DNA of 30,903 bases from IMG/VR virus record IMGVR_UViG_3300046713_000055, positions 1 through 30,903 of that record. One strand, given 5' to 3'. Positions 22,558-29,695 of the stretch are shown in pieces. Numbering within the stretch: position 1 is the first letter of the stretch; the number at the start of each line of letters is the position of its first letter. Below the pieces are notes generated by a model that was not told the DNA's origin, ran no database searches, and saw only the letters and a list, made by a program, of their open reading frames with translations. The translations under genes were made by a program, and so were the position numbers. The DNA is from a virus.

Positions 22558-23781
22558 TTACGGGCCGGCGAGCGACACCAGCACGCCAGCGTTGACCACC
22601 GACGTAGACGAAGCGCCGTTCTCGTTCCCGGTCGCGCCCGCCGTCGCCAGTTCCTGGTCTGCCAGGATCGTGCCCTCGTTACGGCCTATCGTATTGCTGG
22701 TGTTGTTCTGGGCCGATTCTGTGGTGAACCCGGACGGGACGGTTATCACGCCGGGAGTGGCCCCGGATGGCCCAGTGGTCGCGCCGAACCACACCAGCTC
22801 ATCGTTGGCTATCGTGGTGGTCACGCCGGGAACCGTGATGGTGGTGCTCGCGTTGTTGATCTGACCGGAACTGGGTGGCACCGGATCAAGCGGGGTCACC
22901 GAGCTGACTCCTGCGTAGTCGGCGGCTATCAGCGACTCGTTGAACCCGGGCGCGAAGCCGATACTCACACTCGACCCCTCGGTACCGTCCGCTACCCGGG
23001 TGAACATCTTGATCCCGATTGTGTTCGTGACCTTGGTGTAACCCGTCCAGCCCGTGAGGGTGGGATTGGTGCTGGTGCCGTTCCATGTCATCCAGATGAC
23101 GAGCATGTCGCCCACCTGGATGCCACTTGGCAGATTGACGGTGATAGTGGACCCGGTATTTCCGGTGCCGCTGTTCTGCAAGGTCTCACCGCGAAGCACT
23201 GGCACGTTCACTGTTGACAGCGCCGCTGGATTGGTTACCAGCGATTCATCTATCTTGTCAGTGCCGGGGAAGCCGGGGCAGTTGTCGGTGCCGCTGCCGT
23301 AACCGCACCACTGGGTGGCGATCTCGTTGGACGGGCCGTTGTAGGTGTGCTTTGTCCCGGTCTGGTCGGCCACCCAGAAGTAGTAGCTGAAGCCGGCCAG
23401 GTCGGCCTGCACGGTGGCGATGTTGTTGTGATTGGTGTAGACGGTGCCTGGGCCGAGGCCGAGGGCCTGATGCTGCTGCACCCAGTTCACCAGCGCCGAC
23501 TGGGTGAACACGCACTTGGTCTCGAAGTCGACGACCTCGGCAGTGTAGTTGGTGCCGGTACAGGAAATGTGGACGTGCTGTGCATTCGGGAACATGGCAT
23601 AGTCGGCCGGCGTCCAAGCGTCCCCGCCCGCCACCATCTGTGCATTGGATGGGATCTGGGACACCGTTGCGTGGCCGGTGTCATACAGGGTCGTGCCGAT
23701 ATCAGCCTGCGCAGCGGGCAGACAGAAGGTCAGCAGTACCAGCAGCGGGGTCGTCAGCACGAGGATCTTCCGTATAACCAT
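22558..23781 (-). CDS. Exported two-domain protein: GH25-like domain plus beta-sandwich
   Basis: A 407-residue protein. ATG 23781 is chosen for its AAGGGGG site and because it starts a clear Sec signal peptide (residues 1-26: MVIRKILVL, hydrophobic core, AAQA cleavage site); the frame is open upstream but only as antisense-like sequence. Residues 28-182 resemble the GH25-like barrel: VAGGDAWTPADYAMFPNAQH, EVVDFETKC with an Asp-x-Glu pair (Asp85, Glu87), TVYTNHNN, YYFWVADQTG and IDESLV. Four cysteines suggest disulfides. Residues 195-407 form a beta-rich domain (ITVNLPSGIQVGDMLVIWMT). Export from inside a virion operon implies action at the host envelope, such as wall remodelling or exclusion of other phages. 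Confidence 0.65.
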   Translation of the reverse strand: MVIRKILVLTTPLLVLLTFCLPAAQADIGTTLYDTGHATVSQIPSNAQMVAGGDAWTPADYAMFPNAQHVHISCTGTNYTAEVVDFETKCVFTQSALVNWVQQHQALGLGPGTVYTNHNNIATVQADLAGFSYYFWVADQTGTKHTYNGPSNEIATQWCGYGSGTDNCPGFPGTDKIDESLVTNPAALSTVNVPVLRGETLQNSGTGNTGSTITVNLPSGIQVGDMLVIWMTWNGTSTNPTLTGWTGYTKVTNTIGIKMFTRVADGTEGSSVSIGFAPGFNESLIAADYAGVSSVTPLDPVPPSSGQINNASTTITVPGVTTTIANDELVWFGATTGPSGATPGVITVPSGFTTESAQNNTSNTIGRNEGTILADQELATAGATGNENGASSTSVVNAGVLVSLAGP

Positions 23782-23798
23782 GACTACCCCCTTACGGG

Positions 23799-24416
23799 TC
23801 AGAGTAGGCCGAAGACGTAAAAGTTTGTAAGGGTGGTCGTCGGCGCGTTCGTGGTCGCGTCCCACGTGTTGAACACTTCCAGGTAATACGAGGTCAGCGT
23901 GTTGAACGTGACCGCCGTCTGCGGGGTGCCGATCATGAACCGTGATGCGTTGTTGCTGCTGTAGGTACCGAACGTGCCTGTGGCGGCATTGTTGGCGACA
24001 CCGTATTCCACCCAGCCGACCGCATTGAGGGTGCCCGCCGTCGCGCCGACGCCCTGCGCGGTCATCGTGACCAGTACCTCGAAGTCGAACGCGGCGGCAG
24101 TGGCCTGGACAACGGTAGTCAGCGTGCCTGTTTTGGCGAGAGTGATTCCCAGCGTGCCGGCGGTGGTGTCCAGGCCCACCGTGAAGGCGGTGGTACGCGC
24201 GGCGGTAGCGGTAGCCCACGACCCGCCGCCCTTCAGCAGCAGCGCTTTCCCCGGCGTCGTACCGCTCTGCACGCTGAAATAGTTCGCGGGCAGAGCGTAC
24301 GCCGGGTTCGCCGCCGTGCTGCCCGACATCACCGTTATCACGGCAGCGGTGACCGCCGAGCCCGACGCGGGCATTGAATATAGCAGCTCGGCCTGGGTGC
24401 CAGTCAGGAAAGACAC
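23799..24416 (-). CDS. Beta-rich virion structural protein candidate
   Basis: A 205-residue protein starting at ATG 24416, 3 nt after the preceding stop. The sequence is rich in Thr, Ala, Gly and Val with alternating strands (AFTVGLDTTAGTLGITLAKT, FDFEVLVTMTAQGVGATAGT, SYYLEVFNTWD), typical of a jelly-roll or beta-sandwich capsid-associated or tail module. It lacks any enzyme motif. It shares composition and general fold with the next protein, 24420-24935, and may be its partner, for example in a decoration or fibre complex. The family is not recognised. Confidence 0.6.
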   Translation of the reverse strand: MSFLTGTQAELLYSMPASGSAVTAAVITVMSGSTAANPAYALPANYFSVQSGTTPGKALLLKGGGSWATATAARTTAFTVGLDTTAGTLGITLAKTGTLTTVVQATAAAFDFEVLVTMTAQGVGATAGTLNAVGWVEYGVANNAATGTFGTYSSNNASRFMIGTPQTAVTFNTLTSYYLEVFNTWDATTNAPTTTLTNFYVFGLL

Positions 24417-24419
24417 GGA

Positions 24420-24935
24420 TTACTCGGTGTATTCGACTTCGCCGTGGAACGTGGTGCCAGTACCAGCCGAGGTCGCGGTGACGAACAGCGCGAACTGGGT
24501 GGAGATCGGGATCGGGATCTCGAACCCCGGCGTGAACCACTCGCCCCAGTTGCTGCCCGCCGTGAATGGGATGTTCTGCGCCCACAGTTCGGTGGTCATC
24601 GTCAGGCCGGTGATCGCCGCCGCCGTGGTGCCGCCCGCCGTCTTCCACAAGATGTTGGAGGCGAGCGCGTTGCCCGTGAGCTGCCGGGCCAGCGCCGTCT
24701 GCCCGCCGGCCTGCGAGCCCGTGTTGATGTTCAGCGACAGCGTCACCGAAGCGTTCGCCGGGAACGTTGCCGCACCCAGGACGCTGCCCCGGACGCAGGA
24801 GATGTAGCAGTCCGCCGTCGAGGTCGTCACCCCGTACAGAATCGGGATGGGGGTCGTCACCGTATCGGTCGCGCCCGTGGCGAGGGGCGTCGAGGTGTCG
24901 AAGACACCAACCTTGTAGGCCCGCGCAAGTGCCAT
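24420..24935 (-). CDS. Beta-rich virion structural protein candidate
   Basis: A 171-residue protein starting at ATG 24935 (GTGGAG about 8 nt upstream), first of the beta-rich genes after a 78-nt gap. Features include ALARAYKVGVFDTSTPLA, a central strand set (CYISCVRGSVLGAATFPANA) and a C-terminus ending FALFVTATSAGTGTTFHGEV. No catalytic motif is seen. At this size it is too short for an HK97-type major capsid protein. A decoration, fibre or head-surface protein is the best guess. The gap in front holds a short palindrome (GCTGATCAGC) that might belong to a promoter region. Confidence 0.6.
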   Translation of the reverse strand: MALARAYKVGVFDTSTPLATGATDTVTTPIPILYGVTTSTADCYISCVRGSVLGAATFPANASVTLSLNINTGSQAGGQTALARQLTGNALASNILWKTAGGTTAAAITGLTMTTELWAQNIPFTAGSNWGEWFTPGFEIPIPISTQFALFVTATSAGTGTTFHGEVEYTE

Positions 24936-25013
24936 GGTTCAGGCTCCACTGAACTCGATGGGCGCGGCCCTTCGCTGATCAGCTTAACGCATCGGGTCCA
25001 GTGTGGCCCGCAC

Positions 25014-25289
25014 TCACTTCGGCTTGTTGAGGCTGCCCGGAGGCCGGCCTGGGCCACGCCGGATTGGCTCCTCCACAGGCGGCTCGGGCTCGGCCCGCAC
25101 CTCCACGGTGGGGTCAGGCGGCGGCGCGGCGATTTCCACCTTGCGCTCCTCCACCACCGGCACCGCGATTCCGCCGGCACACAGATCCCGGCCTTCGGCG
25201 TCGGGCACCTCGAACTCGACACCAAAGTCTGGCCAGTCCCGGCCGTCGTAGCGGGGGCCGCTCATCTGCTGGATCAGCTTCACCTTCAC
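25014..25289 (-). CDS. Small protein with C-terminal AT-hook-like motif
   Basis: A 91-residue protein. GTG 25289 has a perfect AGGAGG site and a GTGA overlap with the glycosyltransferase stop. Residues 1-45 are a small beta-rich unit (KVKLIQQMSGPRYDGRDWPD, then VEFEVPDAEGRDLCAGG). A Pro/Glu-rich acidic linker follows, then a basic tail with RRGPGRPPGSLNK (78-89), close to the GRP core of AT-hooks that bind the DNA minor groove. In actinophages such short proteins often lie beside head genes. Here it separates the sugar-modifying block from the virion proteins. Its role is unknown. Confidence 0.65.
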   Translation of the reverse strand: MKVKLIQQMSGPRYDGRDWPDFGVEFEVPDAEGRDLCAGGIAVPVVEERKVEIAAPPPDPTVEVRAEPEPPVEEPIRRGPGRPPGSLNKPK

Positions 25290-26317
25290 TGCAATACCTC
25301 CTGGTAGGCGGCGGCCCACTTATCCCAGTTGCCCTCGATCGTATGCTGGGCAGCCAGCTCGCGGGCTTTGGCCCCCATGCTCTCACGCAGGTCAGCATCA
25401 GCCACCAGCTCACGGATACGGTCCCGCCATTCGCTTTTGCTGCGCACCAGGAACCCGGTGACGCCGTCCACCACGAACCCCGGGTAGGGGCCGAAGTCGG
25501 AGGCGACGACGGGGATGCCCATCGCCGCGTATTCGAGCGCCTTCAGGTGGCTCTTCGACTCGTTGAACCGGGTGGCCGCGAGCGGCGCGAGCCCGATGTC
25601 GAAATCCAGGTTCTCGCCCATGCTCAGGCAATACTCAGCCGGGTCATCCACCCATCGGGTGTGGTAGGCGTGGTTGTGGCCGAAGGTGGGCCGGTAGTCC
25701 ACGCCCACGATGTGCAGCCGCAGGCTGGGATCACGGTCGAGCACCTTGCGCACCGTCGTGGCAACCATCGAGACGTCCATGGCGTGACTCGACCCGCCGG
25801 CGTAGCCGATCGTCACATGATCGCGGCGTTTGCGTTCGAGGGTCAGCACCGAGGCGGGCAGATAGTTCCCGATCACCTTCACGTTGGGATGATTGGTATG
25901 TTCACGGACCGCCTCAGCCAGCGGCTCGGTGGTCACGGTCACCAGGTCGGAGGCGGTGATTGAGCTTTCAACCGCGTCGATGACCGAGTAACGGGTGAAC
26001 ACGCTGTAGGCGCTGAAGTTCGTCACATCGACGTTCCATATGTTGTCGTCTATCTCGTAGGCGAGGCGGTGATTCTGCCGCAGCCGTCGCCAGGCCCCGA
26101 GCACCTGAGGACGGTCCAGCCGCTCGCCCACGATCAGCCGGTAGTTCGCCACCTCAGCGGGTGGGGTGAATGCCTGGGCGTGCACCTTCCACCCGTGCGC
26201 ACCGAGCTGCTCCAGCGGCAGCTTGATGCGGAAGTAGCCGCAGCCGGTCGGCATCGGGTTGCCCTCGGCCTGGGCGTCATGTATACCCCACACCGACAGG
26301 GGCTCAGCGGTAAGCAC
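25286..26317 (-). CDS. GT4-like glycosyltransferase (GT-B fold)
   Basis: A 343-residue protein starting at GTG 26317 with a 14-nt overlap to the GT2 gene. It has an N-terminal sugar-acceptor domain (GCGYFRIKLPLEQLGAHGWK), an inter-domain strand (VTIGYAGGSSHAMD, about 168-181) and the GT4 donor-site signature NESKSHLKALEYAAMGIPVV (252-271), followed by GVTGFLVRSKSEWRDRI. Such enzymes are retaining transferases using nucleotide-sugar donors. The block around it includes an epimerase and methyltransferases, so it may add the sugar that they make or methylate. Acceptor unknown; virion protein or host glycan are the two main options. Confidence 0.85.
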   Translation of the reverse strand: MLTAEPLSVWGIHDAQAEGNPMPTGCGYFRIKLPLEQLGAHGWKVHAQAFTPPAEVANYRLIVGERLDRPQVLGAWRRLRQNHRLAYEIDDNIWNVDVTNFSAYSVFTRYSVIDAVESSITASDLVTVTTEPLAEAVREHTNHPNVKVIGNYLPASVLTLERKRRDHVTIGYAGGSSHAMDVSMVATTVRKVLDRDPSLRLHIVGVDYRPTFGHNHAYHTRWVDDPAEYCLSMGENLDFDIGLAPLAATRFNESKSHLKALEYAAMGIPVVASDFGPYPGFVVDGVTGFLVRSKSEWRDRIRELVADADLRESMGAKARELAAQHTIEGNWDKWAAAYQEVLQ

Positions 26318-26924
26318 TGGGCCACACGTCCACTGTCACCCACGGAATGAACTCGGCCTTGACGCCCCGTTCCATCCACCGGTTCACCAGCCTCCAGTCT
26401 TCCATCGAGTCGGGCGGTCCCCAGGTGGAGATTTCCAGCAGCTCCCGGCGGTGCATGATCATGGGCGTGCCGATAGAGCACGGGCCGAGGTCGCCCGAGC
26501 CGATGATAGCCATGGCCTCTTTCTCGATGACGCCGCCGTGGCTGGCCATCTGGGTGTAGGCGAACCCTGCCTCGGGATGGCGTTCCAGTGCCCGCACCAG
26601 CTGGGCGCAATGGTCCGGCCGGTAGGAATCGTCGTCATCGAGGTAGGCGATCAGGTTAGCCGTGGCCAGTTCCAGGCCACGGAGCCGGGCGCGCGTCCCC
26701 CACCGGGGGTCCGGGTTGGGGGACATCTGCTCGAAGATCAGCGAATAGTTTTCCGGCATCTCCATCTGGGCGATCAGTCCGGCCAGCTCCGGGTCGGGAC
26801 CATCGGAGACGATCACATGCTCGATGTTGCGGTACTCCTGCGCCTTCACCGAGGCGATGCAGCGATCGAACAGCCACTCGTGCCGCTGCCAGGTCGGGCT
26901 GATGACCGAGACCAGCGGGTCCAT
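26304..26924 (-). CDS. GT2-family glycosyltransferase (GT-A fold)
   Basis: A 206-residue protein starting at ATG 26924 with GGGAGAA upstream. Typical GT2 motifs: VSVISPTWQRHEWLFDRCIA at the N-terminus (nucleotide-binding start), VIVSDGPDPE, and the acidic metal site LIAYLDDDDSYRPDH (Asp96-Asp99). The C-terminal region has STWGPPDSMEDWRLVNRWME, with the ED pair expected near the catalytic base. Length is close to the minimal catalytic domain, and no membrane segment is present, so it is a soluble inverting-type transferase. Its 5' part overlaps the epimerase gene by 79 nt in another frame, an unusually long overlap for this operon. Confidence 0.85.
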   Translation of the reverse strand: MDPLVSVISPTWQRHEWLFDRCIASVKAQEYRNIEHVIVSDGPDPELAGLIAQMEMPENYSLIFEQMSPNPDPRWGTRARLRGLELATANLIAYLDDDDSYRPDHCAQLVRALERHPEAGFAYTQMASHGGVIEKEAMAIIGSGDLGPCSIGTPMIMHRRELLEISTWGPPDSMEDWRLVNRWMERGVKAEFIPWVTVDVWPSAYR

Positions 26925-27793
26925 AATTCTCCCAGGGCGCGGCGTATGCCCTCATCGAGGGTGACACGCGGCTGGTAAAACTTCCGCATCCGGCCCGGGT
27001 CAGCGACGCGGTAACCGACCCCAGCCGGCGCACCTGTCTTCAGTTTAAATCCCGGCGTGTAGCCGGCCGCCTTAGTGAACCGCTGTGCAAGTTCCTTCAT
27101 CGTCACCGGCTCACCCCAGCCGATGTTAACGGGCTCCTCGATGTCTGCTTCCGCCACGGCCAGGGTGGCGCTCACCACGTCATCGACGTGGACGAAGTCG
27201 CGGGCCTGCTGCCCGTCGCCCCAGATGGTGAACGGGTCTTCATGGCGGCGGGCACGGTCAGTGAACGCACCGAACGGGTAGTCGGTGTCCTGGTCTTCGC
27301 CATAGCCCGAGAACGGGCGCACCACCGTCACCGGGAGCCCTTCGCGCCGGGCGAGCCGGGCCAGCCGCTCGCCCGTCAGCTTCACCCAGCCATACAGCTC
27401 ATCCGGCAAGGCGGGGGCATCCAGGTCGATCATGTCCTCGCTGAGCCGTATCCGGCCGCTGCGCTGGATACGCTCCGGATAGGCGGCGGAGGAGGAGAAG
27501 TAGATCACCCGGCCGGGACGGGTGCGCAGCGCCCACTGGAACAGGGCCGCGTCAAGTTCGAGGTTGACCGCCTGGTCGAGTGGCGTGTGCTCGATCACCT
27601 GCCGGCCACCAACGACGGCAGCGCAATGCACCACCAGGTCATAATGGCCGGTATCACGCCGGAACAGGTCGCGGGCATCACGGGGCTTGGTGGCAGCGAT
27701 GTCACAGCCGTCCACCTCCCAGCCGTCAGCTTCCAGTCTGGTCCTGAAATGCCAGCCGATGAAACCACAGTGGCCGGTGATCAGCGCCTTCAT
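26846..27793 (-). CDS. NAD-dependent sugar epimerase/dehydratase (extended SDR)
   Basis: A 315-residue protein starting at ATG 27793 (ATGA overlap). The N-terminus has ITGHCGFIGWHF, the GxxGxxG dinucleotide-binding loop (residues 7-13). The active site follows the SDR order: a Ser in VIYFSSSAAYPE and the YxxxK pair in LYGWVKLTGER (Tyr134, Lys138). RARRHEDPFTIWGDGQQARD, DFVHVDDVV and NIGWGEPVTMKELAQ fit sugar-nucleotide epimerases or dehydratases. It probably converts a nucleotide sugar for the neighbouring transferases. The C-terminal 24 residues after LGELW are Ser/Arg-rich, unlike the family, and are encoded where the GT2 gene overlaps in another frame, suggesting the stop was lost and the reading extended. 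Confidence 0.85.
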   Translation of the reverse strand: MKALITGHCGFIGWHFRTRLEADGWEVDGCDIAATKPRDARDLFRRDTGHYDLVVHCAAVVGGRQVIEHTPLDQAVNLELDAALFQWALRTRPGRVIYFSSSAAYPERIQRSGRIRLSEDMIDLDAPALPDELYGWVKLTGERLARLARREGLPVTVVRPFSGYGEDQDTDYPFGAFTDRARRHEDPFTIWGDGQQARDFVHVDDVVSATLAVAEADIEEPVNIGWGEPVTMKELAQRFTKAAGYTPGFKLKTGAPAGVGYRVADPGRMRKFYQPRVTLDEGIRRALGELWTRWSRSSARPGSGTSGCSIAASPR

Positions 27794-28539
27794 GGTTTGA
27801 CCGCCACGAACATGCCATGGTCGGGGTAGGCACCGCCTGACCCCTGGACCGTCTGGGTACCTAGTGGCCCGCGCCAGTCAGGCACTTCGGACACCTCCGT
27901 GAACCCAGCCTCGTGGAGGCTGAGCAGCAGGTCGTCTTTGCATAGCCAGAACGATTTAGTGTTGCCGTAGCTTTCCCACCGGCCAGCCGCTTCGTGATAC
28001 CAGTGCCCGGTGCGCCCCTCGTGCTGCGACTGGACGGGATCACACCAGCTAGCGGAGGGCAGGTGGGCGTCTTCCGGGTGGCCGTTCTCCATCGAGTAGT
28101 GCGTGTGCAGGATCAGCATGCGGCGGGTGACCTTGCCCAGCAGGTTCAGGAACGCGACCGGGGCGTCGAGGTGATAGAGCAGGCCAGAGCAGAACACGGC
28201 GTCGAACTCCGTACCCAGCAGTAGCGTACGGACATCACCCTGAAAAAAGCCCAGATTCTCAAGCCCGAGCGCATCCTTCAGCCATACCGCATTGTCGTAG
28301 TTTTCCTGCCGGGCCTCGATGCCGTATGCGTCATACCCGGCGCGGGCGAACTCGGCGGTATACCCGCCTTCCAGGCAGCCCAGGTCCGCCACACTGATAC
28401 CAGAACGCGGGCCGGGGCCGAACTCCAGTTCCAGGGCACGCAATGTCATCTGGCATATGCCGGACACTGCTACCAGCGGCTGGCCCAGGAGAGTCTGCGT
28501 CCCATCTGGCAGCAGAACATTGTGTGAGCTGAAGTTCAC
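27790..28539 (-). CDS. Class I SAM-dependent methyltransferase
   Basis: A 249-residue protein. GTG 28539 gives a GTGA overlap with the previous gene and is preferred over GTG 28551. Motif I is SVADLGCLEGGYTAEFARAG (about residues 49-68), the acidic end of strand 2 is YGIEAR, and the next strand has FDAVFCSGLLYHLDAP. These features match the methyltransferases often found in sugar-modification clusters. The C-terminal half has a Trp/His-rich segment (SYGNTKSFWLCKDDLLLSLH) likely to shape the acceptor site. Position 5' of the epimerase and next to two more methyltransferases supports sugar O- or N-methylation, though no substrate can be read from sequence. Confidence 0.8.
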   Translation of the reverse strand: MNFSSHNVLLPDGTQTLLGQPLVAVSGICQMTLRALELEFGPGPRSGISVADLGCLEGGYTAEFARAGYDAYGIEARQENYDNAVWLKDALGLENLGFFQGDVRTLLLGTEFDAVFCSGLLYHLDAPVAFLNLLGKVTRRMLILHTHYSMENGHPEDAHLPSASWCDPVQSQHEGRTGHWYHEAAGRWESYGNTKSFWLCKDDLLLSLHEAGFTEVSEVPDWRGPLGTQTVQGSGGAYPDHGMFVAVKP

Positions 28540-29072
28540 CGGCACCCCCACAGCTGGAAGTGGGCGAGCGGGTGCAGCACGTCCCGCTGAATTTCCGGCA
28601 CCCAGCCGGCAGCTTCCAGCATTTCCCGCACCCCGTCATGATCCCAGCCCCAGTAATGCTGCGGGTTAATGTCGGTGAACTCCGCGAGCGGGGTGGAGAA
28701 CACCAGCGAGTCGGCTTTCTCCCGGATCTTCACCATCATCGCGTCGGGATCGTCCAGATGCTCGGCCGTCTCCGAGCAGATGAACATGCCGACGTGCCCG
28801 ATCATGTCAATGGTGTCCTCGATCATCCCGGTGATCTCATAGCCGGACGCGAAATCGCCGAGGATCAGCCGGTCCGGGGCGAGCGCCCGCCCGATCGCCG
28901 CGTCACCACACGCCAGGTCGGCGACCACGGAGGGGACGCCCATGTCCCGGGCCAGCTGGATCGTGTCGTCCACCCTGACGATGTGGTCAGGCCAGTGCGT
29001 GTGGTCGTGAGGACGGGGGCAGAACGCCATCAGCTGATCGCGGCTCCACGCTGGCCGTAGCCGCACCCTCAC
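28536..29072 (-). CDS. Small SAM-dependent methyltransferase-like protein
   Basis: A 178-residue protein starting at GTG 29072 with a GTGA overlap. Motif I is VVADLACGDAAIGRALA (about 49-65), with LILGDFASG as the next strand and IDMIGHVGMFICSETAEHLD for the acceptor-side strand. It is shorter than the other two methyltransferases and lacks the C-terminal extension. It ends in HFQLWGCR. The sequence fits a methyltransferase of the same fold acting in the same pathway; a non-catalytic partner is possible. It lies between two methyltransferase genes, all overlapping by 4 nt. Confidence 0.75.
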   Translation of the reverse strand: MRVRLRPAWSRDQLMAFCPRPHDHTHWPDHIVRVDDTIQLARDMGVPSVVADLACGDAAIGRALAPDRLILGDFASGYEITGMIEDTIDMIGHVGMFICSETAEHLDDPDAMMVKIREKADSLVFSTPLAEFTDINPQHYWGWDHDGVREMLEAAGWVPEIQRDVLHPLAHFQLWGCR

Positions 29073-29695
29073 TGTGGTGCCCGGTCCGCGTGGATGGCCT
29101 GGAACCGCTGCTGGCGCGTCACGCCACCGTGCCAGTTGACCCCGCCGTCACATTCGCGGTGCTCCAGCACCCGCCAGCCGCAGCGTTCCACTAGGTCGGC
29201 GTAGCCGGGCATATCCCACGCCCATGCGTGATGCTCATAGTGCCATTCACCGGTTTCCGCTGACGGGGACGACAGGATCAGTGCTTTGCAGTCAGGCAGG
29301 CCCCGCAGGAACTTCTCGGGCTCCGCCAGATGCTCCACGACTTCAGAGGCGATGAGCAGGTCACCGTACTCCAGCCCGCTGAAAATATCCGCCCGGCGCA
29401 CGTCAAGCCCCAGTTCGGCGGCACGCTTCAGGTTGCCCTCACCCAGGTCGTAGCCCCACGCCTCCACTGGCAGGCCGCGCAGGAGGTGCAGGAGGCTGCC
29501 GTCGCCGCAGCCGAGGTCAGTCAGCGACTTGATGTCAGCCTGTTGCGTGAGCACGAAGCTGACCATCTCGCCGACCATTGCCTGCCGCTGCGCGTGGCCA
29601 GCCTGGTTTGCCGGCGGCACCCAGGGGTGGGCCGCGAAGAATTCCGGGGAGGAGAAGTATGGGGCCGGCCCCTCGAACAGCTTCCACTCACTCAC
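29069..29695 (-). CDS. Class I SAM-dependent methyltransferase
   Basis: A 208-residue protein starting at GTG 29695 with an 8-nt overlap to the glycosyltransferase gene. Motif I is SLTDLGCGDGSLLHLLRG (about 57-74), then EAWGYDLGEGNLKRAAELGL and DLLIASEVVEHLAEPEKFLR, the classic sequence of small-molecule methyltransferases. The C-terminus has YEHHAWAWDMPGYADLVERC, with a His/Trp-rich acceptor loop. It is the first methyltransferase after the leading glycosyltransferase. Sugar methylation is the likely role from context. Confidence 0.85.
   Translation of the reverse strand: MSEWKLFEGPAPYFSSPEFFAAHPWVPPANQAGHAQRQAMVGEMVSFVLTQQADIKSLTDLGCGDGSLLHLLRGLPVEAWGYDLGEGNLKRAAELGLDVRRADIFSGLEYGDLLIASEVVEHLAEPEKFLRGLPDCKALILSSPSAETGEWHYEHHAWAWDMPGYADLVERCGWRVLEHRECDGGVNWHGGVTRQQRFQAIHADRAPQ

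Noticed and set aside
20629-23217. 862-codon open frame on the plus strand
   Set aside because: It is antisense to the repeat protein and the exported protein. Long antisense frames arise from the strong codon bias and repeats of the real minus-strand genes; the translation has no recognisable domain.
22558-24648. Upstream extension of the exported-protein frame to 24648
   Set aside because: The extension is Arg/His-rich and antisense to no sense pattern, overlaps the real gene 23799-24416, and starts far from any ribosome site. The signal peptide fixes the start at 23781.
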